From: an uncultured Flavobacteriaceae bacterium | Lineage (GTDB): Bacteria; Bacteroidota; Bacteroidia; Flavobacteriales; Flavobacteriaceae | DNA length: 64,000 nucleotides | Direction: 5' to 3' | Assembly: GCA_947502635.1 (NCBI GenBank) | Contig: CANNAN010000003.1 | Location: 1 to 64,000 of the forward strand | Part shown: one piece after another, positions 1-8,913 of the stretch | Position numbering within the stretch: position 1 is the stretch's first letter | How the letters are laid out: each line of letters begins with the position of its first letter | The notes under the pieces: model-generated | Seen by the model: only the letters and a program-made list of their open reading frames with translations | Database searches by the model: none | What the model was told of the DNA's origin: nothing | Translations under genes and position numbers: made by a program

Positions 1-1
1 T

Positions 2-3000
2 ACATATACGGTAACAGATGGTAACAGCTGTAGCAGTACCTCTGTGACATTCACAGTGACGGTAAACGCTTTACCAAGTGCCCCAGCGATTACAGGAACG
101 AACACCCTTTGTGTAAACGATACAACGACCTTAAGCACAACAGCTGTAGGTACAGTAGTTTGGAGTTCAGCAACACCAGGTGTTGCCACGATCAACCCAG
201 GTACAGGAGAAGTTACTGCCGTTAGTTCAGGCACCAGCGATATTACATATACGGTAACAGATGGTAACAGCTGTAGCAGTACCTCTGTGACATTCACAGT
301 GACGGTAAACGCTTTACCAATAGCAGATCCAATAACAGGTACTTCAGAGGTTTGTGTAGGTGAAACAATTGACTTAACAGAAGGAACTACTGGCACTATA
401 AGTTGGACTTCATCAGACATTAGTATTGCTATCGTAGATGTTAATGGTGTAGTAACAGGTGTAGATTTCGGTACTGTTAATATTTATTATGAAGTAACTG
501 ATACGAATGGTTGTACCTCTTTACCGTCTGCAAACTATACAATTACAGTAGGACCTTCTACTGATACCGATGGCGATGGTTTAACCGATTGTGAAGAGAC
601 TACAGGAATTGATGATCCATCAACGCCTGAAGTACCAACTGGTACGAGTGACGAGAACGATCCATGTGACCCTGCCCGAGGAATTGGTTATACTGGATAT
701 GATTCTATCAATCCTATTTGGCAAGCAGCAGATTGTGATGGTGATGGCGTAACTAACGGAGATGAAATAACGCCACCAGATGGTGAGAGTGCAACAGATC
801 CAAATGATCCATGTGACTTTATAACAAGCGATATCACTTTAACACCGGACGCCGCATTTTTAGCAGCAGATTGTGATGGTGATGGCGTAACTAACGGAGA
901 CGAACTAACGCCTCCAGATGGAGAGAGTGCAACGGATCCAAATATACCATGTGATTTTATCACTAGCGATATCACCTTAACACCAGATGCAGCATTCTTA
1001 ACAGCAGACTGTGATGGAGACGGTGTAACTAACGGAGACGAACTAACACCGCCAGATGGTGAACCAGTAACAGATCCAAATATACCATGTGACTTTATAA
1101 CAAGCGATATCACTTTAATACCAGACACAGCATTTTTAGCAGCAGACTGTGACGGTGATGGTGTGACAAATGGCGATGAACTAACGCCACCAGATGGTGA
1201 GAGTCCAACGGATCCAAATATACTATGTGACTTTATAACAAGCGATATCACCTTAACACCAGACGCCGCATTTTTAGCAGCAGACTGTGACGGTGATGGC
1301 GTGACAAACGGAGACGAACTAACGCCACCAGATGGAGAGAGTGCAACGGATCCAAATATACCATGTGATTTTATCACTAGCGATGTTACCTTAACACCAG
1401 ATGCAGCATTTTTAGCAGCAGACTGTGATGGTGATGGCGTAACAAACGGAGACGAACTAACACCGCCAGATGGTGAACCAGTAACAGATCCAAATGAGCC
1501 ATGTGACTTTATTACCAGTGATATCACTTTAATACCAGACGTCGCATTTTTAGCAGCAGACTGTGATGGTGATGGCGTAACAAACGGTGATGAATTAACA
1601 CCACCAGATGGAGAGAGTGCAACGGATCCAAATATACCATGTGATTTTATTACTAGTGATATCACCTTAACACCAGACGCCGCATTTTTAGCAGCAGACT
1701 GTGACGGTGATGGCGTGACAAATGGAGACGAACTAACGCCACCAGATGGAGAGAGTGCAACGGATCCAAATATACCATGTGATTTTATTACCAGTGATAT
1801 CACCTTAACACCAGACGCAGTAGCATTTTTAGCAGCAGACTGTGATGGTGATGGCGTAACAAATGGAGACGAACTAACGCCACCAGATGGTGAGAGTGCA
1901 ACGGATCCAAATATACCATGTGATTTTATCACTAGCGATATCTCCTTAATACCAGATACAGCGTTTTTAGCAGCAGATTGTGATGGTGATGGCGTAACAA
2001 ATGGAGACGAACTAACACCACCAGATGGTGAGAGTCCAACGGATCCGAATGAACCATGTGATTTTATTACTAGTGATATCACTTTAACTCCAGATGCAGC
2101 ATTTTTAGCAGCAGACTGTGACGGTGACGGAGTTCCTAACGGAGATGAATTAACGCCACCAGATGGTGAACCAGTAACAGATCCGAATGTACCATGTGAC
2201 TTTATAACAAGCGATATCACCCTAACACCAGATGTGGCATTTTTAGCAGCAGATTGTGATGGTGATGGCGTAACAAATGGAGACGAACTAACGCCACCAG
2301 ATGGTGAGAGTGCAACGGATCCAAATATACCATGTGATTTTATAATTAGCGATATCACTTTAACTCCAGATGCCGCATTTTTAGCAGCAGACTGTGACGG
2401 TGATGGTGTAACCAACGGTGATGAATTAACACCACCAGATGGTGAGAGTCCAACGGATCCGAATGAGCCATGTGACTTTATAACAAGCGATATCACCTTA
2501 ACACCAGACGCCGCATTTTTAGCTGCAGATTGTGACGGAGACGGTGTAACCAACGGAGACGAGTTAAATCCACCAGATGGCGAGGCACCAACAGATCCAA
2601 ATGATCCATGTGATTTTATAACTAGCGATATCACCTTAATACAAGATGCAGCATTTTTAGCAGCAGACTGTGATGGAGATGGCGTAACAAACGGCGATGA
2701 ACTAACACCCCCAGATGGTGAGATTGAAACAGATCCACATGATCCATGTTCATACAGACCTTCAGATGTTACAGTGGCAGTAACAACTATAATAGATTGT
2801 ACAGCTGGATTGGAGGTAACTAAATTAGTAGATGCATCAGATATAGGATTAGGTGATGAAATTAGATATACAATCGAAGTAGAAAATACAGGAAACGTAA
2901 CTCTAACGAGTATAAACCTAGTAGATACCTTCACAGATATCAATGGTAACCCATTAACCTTAACAGAAGAACCTGTATTTGATGATGCAGATTTAGGAAG

Positions 3001-3493
3001 CGTAGAAGGTACCTTGTTAGTAGGCGAAATAGCCACTTATACAGCGACTTTTGAAATCACACAACAAGCTATCAATTCTGGAGGAATTCGTAATAGTGTT
3101 GAAGCATCAGGAACCACACCTAGTTTCGAAATTATAACAGATATAAGTGATGATGGTGATGATGTCGATGGAAATACAACAGATGATCCTACGGAAACAG
3201 AATTAGGTTGTTTAATAGTTCTTAATGAATTCTCTCCAAATGGAGATGGCGTTAATGATTATTTAATTATTAACTGTATAGAAAACTATCCTAATAATCG
3301 ATTAGAGATCTATAACCGTTGGGGGAATATCGTCTATAAGAAACAAAGTTATAATAACGAATTTGATGGAATATCAAACGGAAGATCTACGATAAACGGT
3401 ACAGAGAAGTTGCCAGTGGGAACGTATTACTATGTATTAGACTTAGGAGAAGGTTCTAAGCCAAAAGTAGGCTGGTTATACATTAACAGATAA
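2..3493 (+). CDS. Giant T9SS-exported adhesin with Ig-like and Ca-binding-type repeats, 3' part
   Basis: The reading frame is open to the left edge, so the start lies outside the window; the GTG at 44 is internal. In order it has bacterial Ig-like units (a 77-bp block at 1-77 recurs exactly at 244-320, an 81-residue period), then fifteen 46-residue repeats built on DCDGDGVTNGDE (about nt 729-2799) resembling thrombospondin type-3 calcium-binding repeats, then a DUF11-like beta domain (about nt 2800-3180). It ends in a CHU_C / gliding-motility-associated C-terminal domain (about nt 3205-3490, NEFSPNGDGVNDYL, YNRWGNIVY, GTYYYVLDL), a type-B T9SS sorting signal. A cell-surface adhesin of the SprB kind is inferred. 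The two downstream genes fit this, since SprF-like proteins are often paired with such adhesins. Confidence 0.93.
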   Translation, partial: TYTVTDGNSCSSTSVTFTVTVNALPSAPAITGTNTLCVNDTTTLSTTAVGTVVWSSATPGVATINPGTGEVTAVSSGTSDITYTVTDGNSCSSTSVTFTVTVNALPIADPITGTSEVCVGETIDLTEGTTGTISWTSSDISIAIVDVNGVVTGVDFGTVNIYYEVTDTNGCTSLPSANYTITVGPSTDTDGDGLTDCEETTGIDDPSTPEVPTGTSDENDPCDPARGIGYTGYDSINPIWQAADCDGDGVTNGDEITPPDGESATDPNDPCDFITSDITLTPDAAFLAADCDGDGVTNGDELTPPDGESATDPNIPCDFITSDITLTPDAAFLTADCDGDGVTNGDELTPPDGEPVTDPNIPCDFITSDITLIPDTAFLAADCDGDGVTNGDELTPPDGESPTDPNILCDFITSDITLTPDAAFLAADCDGDGVTNGDELTPPDGESATDPNIPCDFITSDVTLTPDAAFLAADCDGDGVTNGDELTPPDGEPVTDPNEPCDFITSDITLIPDVAFLAADCDGDGVTNGDELTPPDGESATDPNIPCDFITSDITLTPDAAFLAADCDGDGVTNGDELTPPDGESATDPNIPCDFITSDITLTPDAVAFLAADCDGDGVTNGDELTPPDGESATDPNIPCDFITSDISLIPDTAFLAADCDGDGVTNGDELTPPDGESPTDPNEPCDFITSDITLTPDAAFLAADCDGDGVPNGDELTPPDGEPVTDPNVPCDFITSDITLTPDVAFLAADCDGDGVTNGDELTPPDGESATDPNIPCDFIISDITLTPDAAFLAADCDGDGVTNGDELTPPDGESPTDPNEPCDFITSDITLTPDAAFLAADCDGDGVTNGDELNPPDGEAPTDPNDPCDFITSDITLIQDAAFLAADCDGDGVTNGDELTPPDGEIETDPHDPCSYRPSDVTVAVTTIIDCTAGLEVTKLVDASDIGLGDEIRYTIEVENTGNVTLTSINLVDTFTDINGNPLTLTEEPVFDDADLGSVEGTLLVGEIATYTATFEITQQAINSGGIRNSVEASGTTPSFEIITDISDDGDDVDGNTTDDPTETELGCLIVLNEFSPNGDGVNDYLIINCIENYPNNRLEIYNRWGNIVYKKQSYNNEFDGISNGRSTINGTEKLPVGTYYYVLDLGEGSKPKVGWLYINR
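729..2799 (+). repeat. Fifteen tandem 138-bp coding repeats
   Basis: The unit is 138 bp (46 codons) and repeats 15 times in frame; DCDGDG motifs begin at about 731, 869 and 1007, exactly 138 bp apart. Unit 9 carries one extra codon (AVAFLA instead of AAFLA). Most variation is in the linker after PPDGE (SATDPNIP, PVTDPN, SPTDPNEP) and at synonymous sites. Every unit has two cysteines (DCDGDG and PCDF, or PCSY in the last), about 30 in the array, together with acidic DxDGDG calcium-type loops. Confidence 0.95.
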
Positions 3494-3524
3494 GATAGTG
3501 AACAAACAACTAAAGAAATTAAAA

Positions 3525-4457
3525 ATGATAAGACAATCATCATTAACAAAAGGTTTAATTTTAGTAGTGTTTGCAACACTATTATGTCTAGAATTAAATG
3601 CACAGCAAGACCCACAATACACGCAGTATATGTATAATACGATGAGTGTAAACTCCGCTTATGCAGGACAGCGAGATGTTTTAAGTATAACAGGTTTATA
3701 TCGTACCCAATGGGTTGGTATAGAAGGCGCACCAAAAACAGTAACTTTTGGAGCACATTCACCATTAAGGAATAAACGTTTAGGATTGGGATTAAATATA
3801 GTAAGCGATCAATTAGGTCCAGCAAGTGAAACAAATGTGGATATCAATTTTTCATATACGATACCTATAGATGAAATTAGGGGTACTGAGTTATCATTCG
3901 GTCTTAAAGGAGGTTTCCATTTATTGGATACCGATTGGAGTAAAGGAGTATTTCAATACCCTGATAGACTGTTTAATGACAATCTTAATTTATTTTCTCC
4001 AACCGTTGGAGCAGGTTTGTACCTACATTCAGAAAAATGGTATTTAGGACTTTCAGTTCCAAACTTTTTTACAACAGAGCATTATGATGGTATTCAAGAA
4101 TCTGTAGCAACAGAGCGTTTACACTATTTTTTAATAGGGGGTTACGTTTTTGATTTAAATGAGAACATTATGTTAAAGCCAGCTGCTTTAGTAAAAGGCG
4201 TCTCAGGAGCTCCATTAATAGCCGACCTTTCATTAAATGCCTTATTCAATGAAAAACTAACATTAGGACTAGGCTACCGATGGGATGATTCCATAAGTGG
4301 ATTAGCAGGATTTCAAATCAACGACGGCCTGTTTATAGGCTATGCTTACGATTTAACAACCTCAGGGTTGAATAATTATAATAGTGGCTCACATGAAATA
4401 ATGTTAAGATTTGAATTGCAACAATTAGGAAGAATTTTATCACCAAGATTCTTCTAA
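3525..4457 (+). CDS. PorP/SprF family type IX secretion membrane protein
   Basis: Outer-membrane beta-barrel protein of the PorP/SprF family, whose members help secrete or anchor CHU_C-type adhesins. After a signal peptide ending in LELNA the mature N-terminus QQDPQYTQYMYNTM is the family hallmark; the rest reads as alternating beta strands and ends in an aromatic residue (SPRFF). The frame also allows a GTG start at 3498 (nine extra Lys-rich residues); ATG 3525 gives a normal signal peptide and is preferred. It follows the adhesin by 31 bp and precedes the OmpA-type gene by 13 bp, so the three look like one operon. The adhesin next door is its likely substrate (inference). Confidence 0.9.
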   Translation: MIRQSSLTKGLILVVFATLLCLELNAQQDPQYTQYMYNTMSVNSAYAGQRDVLSITGLYRTQWVGIEGAPKTVTFGAHSPLRNKRLGLGLNIVSDQLGPASETNVDINFSYTIPIDEIRGTELSFGLKGGFHLLDTDWSKGVFQYPDRLFNDNLNLFSPTVGAGLYLHSEKWYLGLSVPNFFTTEHYDGIQESVATERLHYFLIGGYVFDLNENIMLKPAALVKGVSGAPLIADLSLNALFNEKLTLGLGYRWDDSISGLAGFQINDGLFIGYAYDLTTSGLNNYNSGSHEIMLRFELQQLGRILSPRFF

Positions 4458-4470
4458 AAAGATAAAGGAC

Positions 4471-6366
4471 ATGAAAAAAAGATTATTTATACTATCGTTA
4501 GTCACATTGATAAGCATTAATGTATCCTTTTCACAAAAAGGTGTAGCAAAAAGTGTCAAAAAAGAATATGATAATTTATCGTATGTAAAAACAACGGAGA
4601 AACTTTTAAAAGCAGCAAATGAAGGTAATAAATCACCAGAGTTACTACAAAGTTTAGCCAATTCATTTTATTTTAATGGTAAAATGGAAGAAGCTTCAAA
4701 ATGGTATGGAGAATTAATGGCTTTAAATGAAGAAAATTTAGATCCAGAAAATTATTTTAGATACTCACAAGCTTTAAAGGGTATAGGTGATTATACTAAA
4801 GCGGATAAAGTGTTACGTGAGTTCATAGCATTAAAACCAGAAGATTCCAGAAGTAAATTGTTTCATGCAGATTATTTAAATATTATTGAGAGGCGGTCTG
4901 ATGATTTTGAAATGAAAAATTTGGAAATCAATACACCATTATCAGATTTTGGAACTTCAATTTATCAAGGTAATTTAGTTTTTGCTTCTTCAAGAGGCGA
5001 AAGTAAAAAATTATACAATTGGAATGAACAACCTTTTTTAGATCTATTTCAGCTTAATTCAGATGGTACAATTTTCAAGATTAAAGGTGATATAAATACA
5101 AAGTATCACGAGTCATCCACTGCGTTTACCAAAGATGGAAAAACAGTCTACTTTACAAGAAATAACTACTTTAAAGGAAAATTTAAAAAGAATACTAATA
5201 ACATCCATGGCCTAAAAATTTATAAGGGTGAATTAATTGAAGGAGAATGGACTAATATTGAACCTTTACCATTTAATAGTGACGAGTATAATGCAGCCCA
5301 TCCTACATTAAGTGTAGATGAAACAAAATTATACTTTGCTTCAGATATGGACGGGACATTAGGAGGGTCAGACATTTTTGTTGTAGCTATTAATAAAGAT
5401 GGTACCTATGGAGAGCCCGTAAATTTAGGATCAAAAATTAATACAGAAGGAAGAGAGAATTTCCCTTTTGTAAGTGATAATGGAACCTTGTATTTCTCGT
5501 CAGATGGGCATCCAGGTTTGGGAGGTTTAGATATTTTTGCATTTAAAAATATTGATAAGATAGCGAGTTCATATAATCATTCCCTTAATGTTGGAAAACC
5601 AATAAACAGTCCGAAAGATGATTTTGAATACATTATAAACGAAGAAACACTTGAAGGCTATCTTTCTTCAAATAGAGATGATGGAAAGGGTGACGATGAT
5701 ATTTATAGTTTTAGAAGACCTCCTTATATGCAACTCATAGCAGGAACAGTCGTTGATAAAAACACAAATGAAATTGTTGCAGATGCAGATATTGTAATTT
5801 TTAATTCTAAAAATGAGATTGTTAAGACTTTAAAGTCTGATGCCAATGGTGAATTTAGTATTAAACTACCAAGCAGTAAAAGTGAATTTAAGTCGCAAGT
5901 AAATAAAGATAATTATAAGGAACATATTCATGATTTTGTTATCGATCCAGAGAGCGATGACGAAATAAAATTGAAATTAAATTTAGAGCCTAAACCAAAT
6001 GAGGTTGATTTATTTAATCTTCTTAATTTAAAACCTATTTATTTCGATTATGATAAGTCATTTATAAGATCTGATGCAGAAATAGAATTGGCTAAGGTTA
6101 TAGAATATATGAAAGAGTTCCCTGAAGTAAAAGTTGATATAAGATCACATACAGATTCCAGAGGAACAAAAGCTTACAATCTTGCTTTGTCAAATAAAAG
6201 AAATAAATCCACTAGAGAATATATTATTAGAGTGGGAGGTATCGATGAAAGCAGATTAACAGGTACAGGTTATGGAAAAACAGAACTTATAAATAAATGT
6301 TCTAAATGCACTGAAGAAGATCATCAAGCCAATAGAAGAAGTGAGTTTATATTAGTAAACAACTAG
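4471..6366 (+). CDS. PorE-like OmpA-family protein (TPR, PD40 propeller, CarboxypepD_reg, OmpA)
   Basis: Periplasmic/outer-membrane protein of 631 aa. It has a signal peptide (cleavage near SFSQKG), TPR-like helices (about 30-135), WD40-like PD40 beta-propeller repeats (about 150-420, e.g. LYFASDMDGTLGGSDIF and LYFSSDGHPGLGGLDIF), a carboxypeptidase-regulatory-like beta sandwich (about 425-510) and a C-terminal OmpA peptidoglycan-binding domain (about 525-631, YFDYDKSFIRSDAE, HTDSRG, NRRSEF). This domain order is that of PorE, which links the T9SS to peptidoglycan; many flavobacteria carry paralogues beside sprF-like genes. The HTDSRG Asp and NRRSEF Arg expected to contact diaminopimelate are present. 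Last gene of the unit, followed by a terminator. Confidence 0.88.
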   Translation: MKKRLFILSLVTLISINVSFSQKGVAKSVKKEYDNLSYVKTTEKLLKAANEGNKSPELLQSLANSFYFNGKMEEASKWYGELMALNEENLDPENYFRYSQALKGIGDYTKADKVLREFIALKPEDSRSKLFHADYLNIIERRSDDFEMKNLEINTPLSDFGTSIYQGNLVFASSRGESKKLYNWNEQPFLDLFQLNSDGTIFKIKGDINTKYHESSTAFTKDGKTVYFTRNNYFKGKFKKNTNNIHGLKIYKGELIEGEWTNIEPLPFNSDEYNAAHPTLSVDETKLYFASDMDGTLGGSDIFVVAINKDGTYGEPVNLGSKINTEGRENFPFVSDNGTLYFSSDGHPGLGGLDIFAFKNIDKIASSYNHSLNVGKPINSPKDDFEYIINEETLEGYLSSNRDDGKGDDDIYSFRRPPYMQLIAGTVVDKNTNEIVADADIVIFNSKNEIVKTLKSDANGEFSIKLPSSKSEFKSQVNKDNYKEHIHDFVIDPESDDEIKLKLNLEPKPNEVDLFNLLNLKPIYFDYDKSFIRSDAEIELAKVIEYMKEFPEVKVDIRSHTDSRGTKAYNLALSNKRNKSTREYIIRVGGIDESRLTGTGYGKTELINKCSKCTEEDHQANRRSEFILVNN

Positions 6367-6395
6367 AAGACTAGATTAATTACTAGCATATAAAG

Positions 6396-6430
6396 AAAGC
6401 ATTCATATATTATGAATGCTTTTTTATTTT
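6396..6430 (+). terminator. Intrinsic terminator after the adhesin operon
   Basis: A 12-bp stem (6396-6407 with 6411-6422, built on AAAGCATTCATA) with a 3-nt loop runs into T-rich sequence. Confidence 0.8.
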
Positions 6431-6503
6431 ATAAACAAGCTTTAATTTTAAATATTTAATTAGAATATGTTTTTTAATAATTACTTGGTATTTTTGTAAT
6501 TCT

Positions 6504-7028
6504 ATGGAAGAAGAAAAAGTAATTCTTGTTAATGAAAAGGATGAGCAAATTGGATTGATGCCAAAAATGGAAGCTCATGAAAAAGCTTTATTGCATCGTG
6601 CGTTTTCTGTTTTTATTTTTAATAATAAAAATGAATTAATGCTCCAACAACGGGCTTTAAGTAAATACCATTCTCCTGGACTTTGGACAAATACTTGTTG
6701 CAGTCATCAACGTGATGGAGAAACTAATATTGAAGCAGGAAAGAGACGTTTGGAGGAAGAAATGGGATTTGTGGTAGACTTACAGGAATCCATCTCATTT
6801 ATTTATAAAGCGCCATTTGATAATGGATTAACAGAGCATGAATATGATCATGTTTTGTTGGGTAAATATAATGATGCGCCTATTATCAACTTAGATGAAG
6901 TAGCAAGTTGGAAATGGATGCCCCTGGAGGATGTTAGAGCCGATATTTTATTGCAGCCAGAAATATATACAGAATGGTTTAAGGTGATTTTTGATAAATT
7001 CTACGAACATATAAATATTTCCAAATGA
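6504..7028 (+). CDS. idi: Isopentenyl-diphosphate delta-isomerase, type I
   Basis: Interconverts isopentenyl and dimethylallyl diphosphate for isoprenoid synthesis in the cytosol. The 174-aa length fits type I IDI. NTCCSHQRDGE (about 63-73) holds the catalytic Cys and a metal-binding His, a Nudix-type helix follows (GKRRLEEEMGF, about 79-89), and EHEYDH (about 111-116) holds the second catalytic acid. CSHP is usual where this protein has CSHQ. Its stop overlaps the next start (ATGA, 7025-7028), so translation is probably coupled. Confidence 0.95.
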   Translation: MEEEKVILVNEKDEQIGLMPKMEAHEKALLHRAFSVFIFNNKNELMLQQRALSKYHSPGLWTNTCCSHQRDGETNIEAGKRRLEEEMGFVVDLQESISFIYKAPFDNGLTEHEYDHVLLGKYNDAPIINLDEVASWKWMPLEDVRADILLQPEIYTEWFKVIFDKFYEHINISK

Positions 7029-7435
7029 AAGTAACAGTTAGTAGAAAAGCACATTTCAATGCAGCCCATCGTTTATACAGAAAAGATTGGAGTTTTGAAA
7101 AAAATGATAGCATTTTCGGAAAATGTAATAACCCAAACTTTCATGGTCATAACTACGAACTCATTGTTAGTATCACAGGGGAGATTGATCAAGAAACCGG
7201 CTATGTTATTGATATGAAAATCTTAAAAGATATTATTAAAATTGAAGTTGAGGACGCTTTCGATCATAAAAATTTAAATATTGAAGTGCCAGAATTTAAA
7301 GATTTAAATCCGACTGCTGAAAATATAGCAGTAATAATTTATAATAAAATGAAGTCTAAATTGGCATCACATTTAGATTTGGAGATTACCCTATTTGAAA
7401 CACCTCGTAATTTTGTAACCTATTCAGGAAAATAA
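7025..7435 (+). CDS. queD: 6-pyruvoyl-tetrahydropterin synthase / QueD-like protein
   Basis: 136-aa member of the PTPS / 6-carboxytetrahydropterin synthase fold, which acts on dihydroneopterin triphosphate, usually toward queuosine. The zinc ligands are visible as HFNAAH near residue 14 and HGHNY near residue 40; the late DHKNLN and PTAEN motifs are also family features. Cys in FGKC (about residue 36) lies where the catalytic Cys is expected. No other queuosine gene is nearby, so pterin or folate use cannot be excluded. It overlaps idi by 4 bp and manA starts at the base after its stop. Confidence 0.87.
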   Translation: MKVTVSRKAHFNAAHRLYRKDWSFEKNDSIFGKCNNPNFHGHNYELIVSITGEIDQETGYVIDMKILKDIIKIEVEDAFDHKNLNIEVPEFKDLNPTAENIAVIIYNKMKSKLASHLDLEITLFETPRNFVTYSGK

Positions 7436-8407
7436 ATGAACAATACATTATATCCACTTAAATTTAACCCTATTTTAAAAGATAAAATATGGGGCGGACA
7501 AAAGTTGAAAACCATTCTCAATAAAGAAAGTGATCTGCCAAATATTGGTGAAAGCTGGGAGATTAGTGATGTAGAAGGTGATACATCCATAGTTTTAAAT
7601 GGTAGTTTAAAAGGCCATTCGTTAAAAGAACTTTTAGAGACTTTTAAAGGGCATTTAATAGGAGATAAAAACTATAAAGTTTTTGGTGATAAATTCCCTT
7701 TGCTTATTAAATTTATTGATGCGCGAGAAGATTTATCAATTCAATTACATCCTAATGATGAATTAGCTGCTAAAAGACATAATTCTTTTGGGAAAACAGA
7801 AATGTGGTACACGCTACAAGCTGATAAAGGTTCCAATTTAATAGTTGGCTTTAATCAAGATATGACTTCAGAAAAATATTTAAGTCATTTAGAAGATAAA
7901 ACGCTTACTAAGATTTTAAATTTTGATGAAGTAAAAGTAGGGGATACTTATTTTATAGAAGTTGGTCGTATTCATGCTATAGGAGCAGGGGTTATGGTAG
8001 CAGAAATACAACAAACAAGTGATATTACTTATCGTGTTTATGATTGGGATCGAGTAGATGATAAAGGTAATGAAAGAGCGTTGCATAATGATTTAGCAAT
8101 TGATGCATTCGATTTTAATATGCCAGATAATTTTAGAGTAGCCTATTCTAAAACAGAAAATCAATCCAACAAGATGGTAAGTTGTTCTTATTTTACAACC
8201 AGCTATTTAAAAGTTACAGAAACACTTAAGAAGAAAAATGAACACGATTCATTTTTAATATATATGTGTGTAGAAGGCGATGCAGAAATTTTGGTTAACG
8301 GAATTTCTGAGTCTATTAAAAAAGGGGAAACTATATTACTTCCTGCAGCAATTAAAGACTATGAAATTGCTTCTAAAAATGCTACACTATTGGAAGTTTA
8401 TGTTTAA
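7436..8407 (+). CDS. manA: Mannose-6-phosphate isomerase, class I
   Basis: Zinc-dependent cupin enzyme interconverting mannose-6-phosphate and fructose-6-phosphate. The 323-aa length fits the short class I family. The motifs PILKDKIWGG, SIQLHPNDELA (zinc His), KTEMWYTL (zinc Glu) and VGRIHAIGAG (zinc His) appear in the expected order, and a second cupin-like half follows. It directly abuts queD with no spacer, suggesting one transcript idi-queD-manA. No functional link between the three is evident. Confidence 0.93.
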   Translation: MNNTLYPLKFNPILKDKIWGGQKLKTILNKESDLPNIGESWEISDVEGDTSIVLNGSLKGHSLKELLETFKGHLIGDKNYKVFGDKFPLLIKFIDAREDLSIQLHPNDELAAKRHNSFGKTEMWYTLQADKGSNLIVGFNQDMTSEKYLSHLEDKTLTKILNFDEVKVGDTYFIEVGRIHAIGAGVMVAEIQQTSDITYRVYDWDRVDDKGNERALHNDLAIDAFDFNMPDNFRVAYSKTENQSNKMVSCSYFTTSYLKVTETLKKKNEHDSFLIYMCVEGDAEILVNGISESIKKGETILLPAAIKDYEIASKNATLLEVYV

Positions 8408-8434
8408 TTTTGCAATCAAATAAAAATACAGATT

Positions 8435-8701
8435 ATGGCAAATGTTAGAGACCTAAAAAAGGACATTAATTATGTTTTAGGCGATATTATAGAAGCGGTT
8501 TACGTATGGGAATATGCGAACACAGACAAAGACACAAAGAAAAGCGAAGCAATTATTGATGAAGCAATTGCTGTTTTTGATGAATTAATTGCTAAGGTAA
8601 ATGCTAATGGTGTTGAAAATGCTAAAGCACATTTTAAAGCAATTAATGCAGAGTTGGAAGCTAAGGGTAAAGCCTTAATTGAAAAAATTAATAAATTGTG
8701 A
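8435..8701 (+). CDS. Small conserved helical protein of unknown function
   Basis: 88 aa, no signal peptide or membrane segment; rich in Lys, Glu and Ala, and predicted almost entirely alpha-helical (MANVRDLKKDINYVLGDIIE, then heptad-like stretches to EKINKL). It resembles short uncharacterised proteins common in flavobacteria. It lies 27 bp after manA and may be the last gene of that operon. No function can be assigned. Confidence 0.8.
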   Translation: MANVRDLKKDINYVLGDIIEAVYVWEYANTDKDTKKSEAIIDEAIAVFDELIAKVNANGVENAKAHFKAINAELEAKGKALIEKINKL

Positions 8702-8765
8702 TAAATTTTTTAGCGGAGTCCTTGTAAATGTTAATTTAGATATTATATTTGCAACCGTTAAACAA

Positions 8766-8839
8766 GCCGATGTAGCTCAGCTGGCTAGAGCAGCTGATTT
8801 GTAATCAGCAGGTCGTGGGTTCGAGTCCCTCCATCGGCT
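8766..8839 (+). tRNA. tRNA-Thr (anticodon TGT)
   Basis: A complete 74-nt cloverleaf. Acceptor arms GCCGATG (8766-8772) and CATCGGC (8832-8838) pair perfectly; TAGCTCAGCTGGCTAGAGC gives the D arm, and an anticodon loop TTTGTAA reads TGT. The T arm is GTGGGTTCGAGTCCC. The CCA end is not encoded. Confidence 0.96.
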
Positions 8840-8851
8840 CTTTATAGAACA

Positions 8852-8887
8852 AAAAAAAATACCTTTCATATGAAAGGTATTTTTTTT
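8852..8887. terminator. Bidirectional terminator between tRNA-Thr and the DUF4369 lipoprotein
   Basis: Self-complementary block centred at 8869/8870 (ATACCTTTCATATGAAAGGTAT is its core), flanked by an A-run and a T-run. It can end transcripts from both sides. Confidence 0.8.
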
Positions 8888-8913
8888 GTTTAAATCTTAT
8901 CCTCCTGAGGATT

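Noticed and set aside
688-3036. 782-codon open frame on the minus strand opposite the adhesin
   Set aside because: It exists only because the 138-bp unit is a multiple of three, so one stop-free antisense unit stays open through all repeats. It has no signal peptide, start context or family resemblance.
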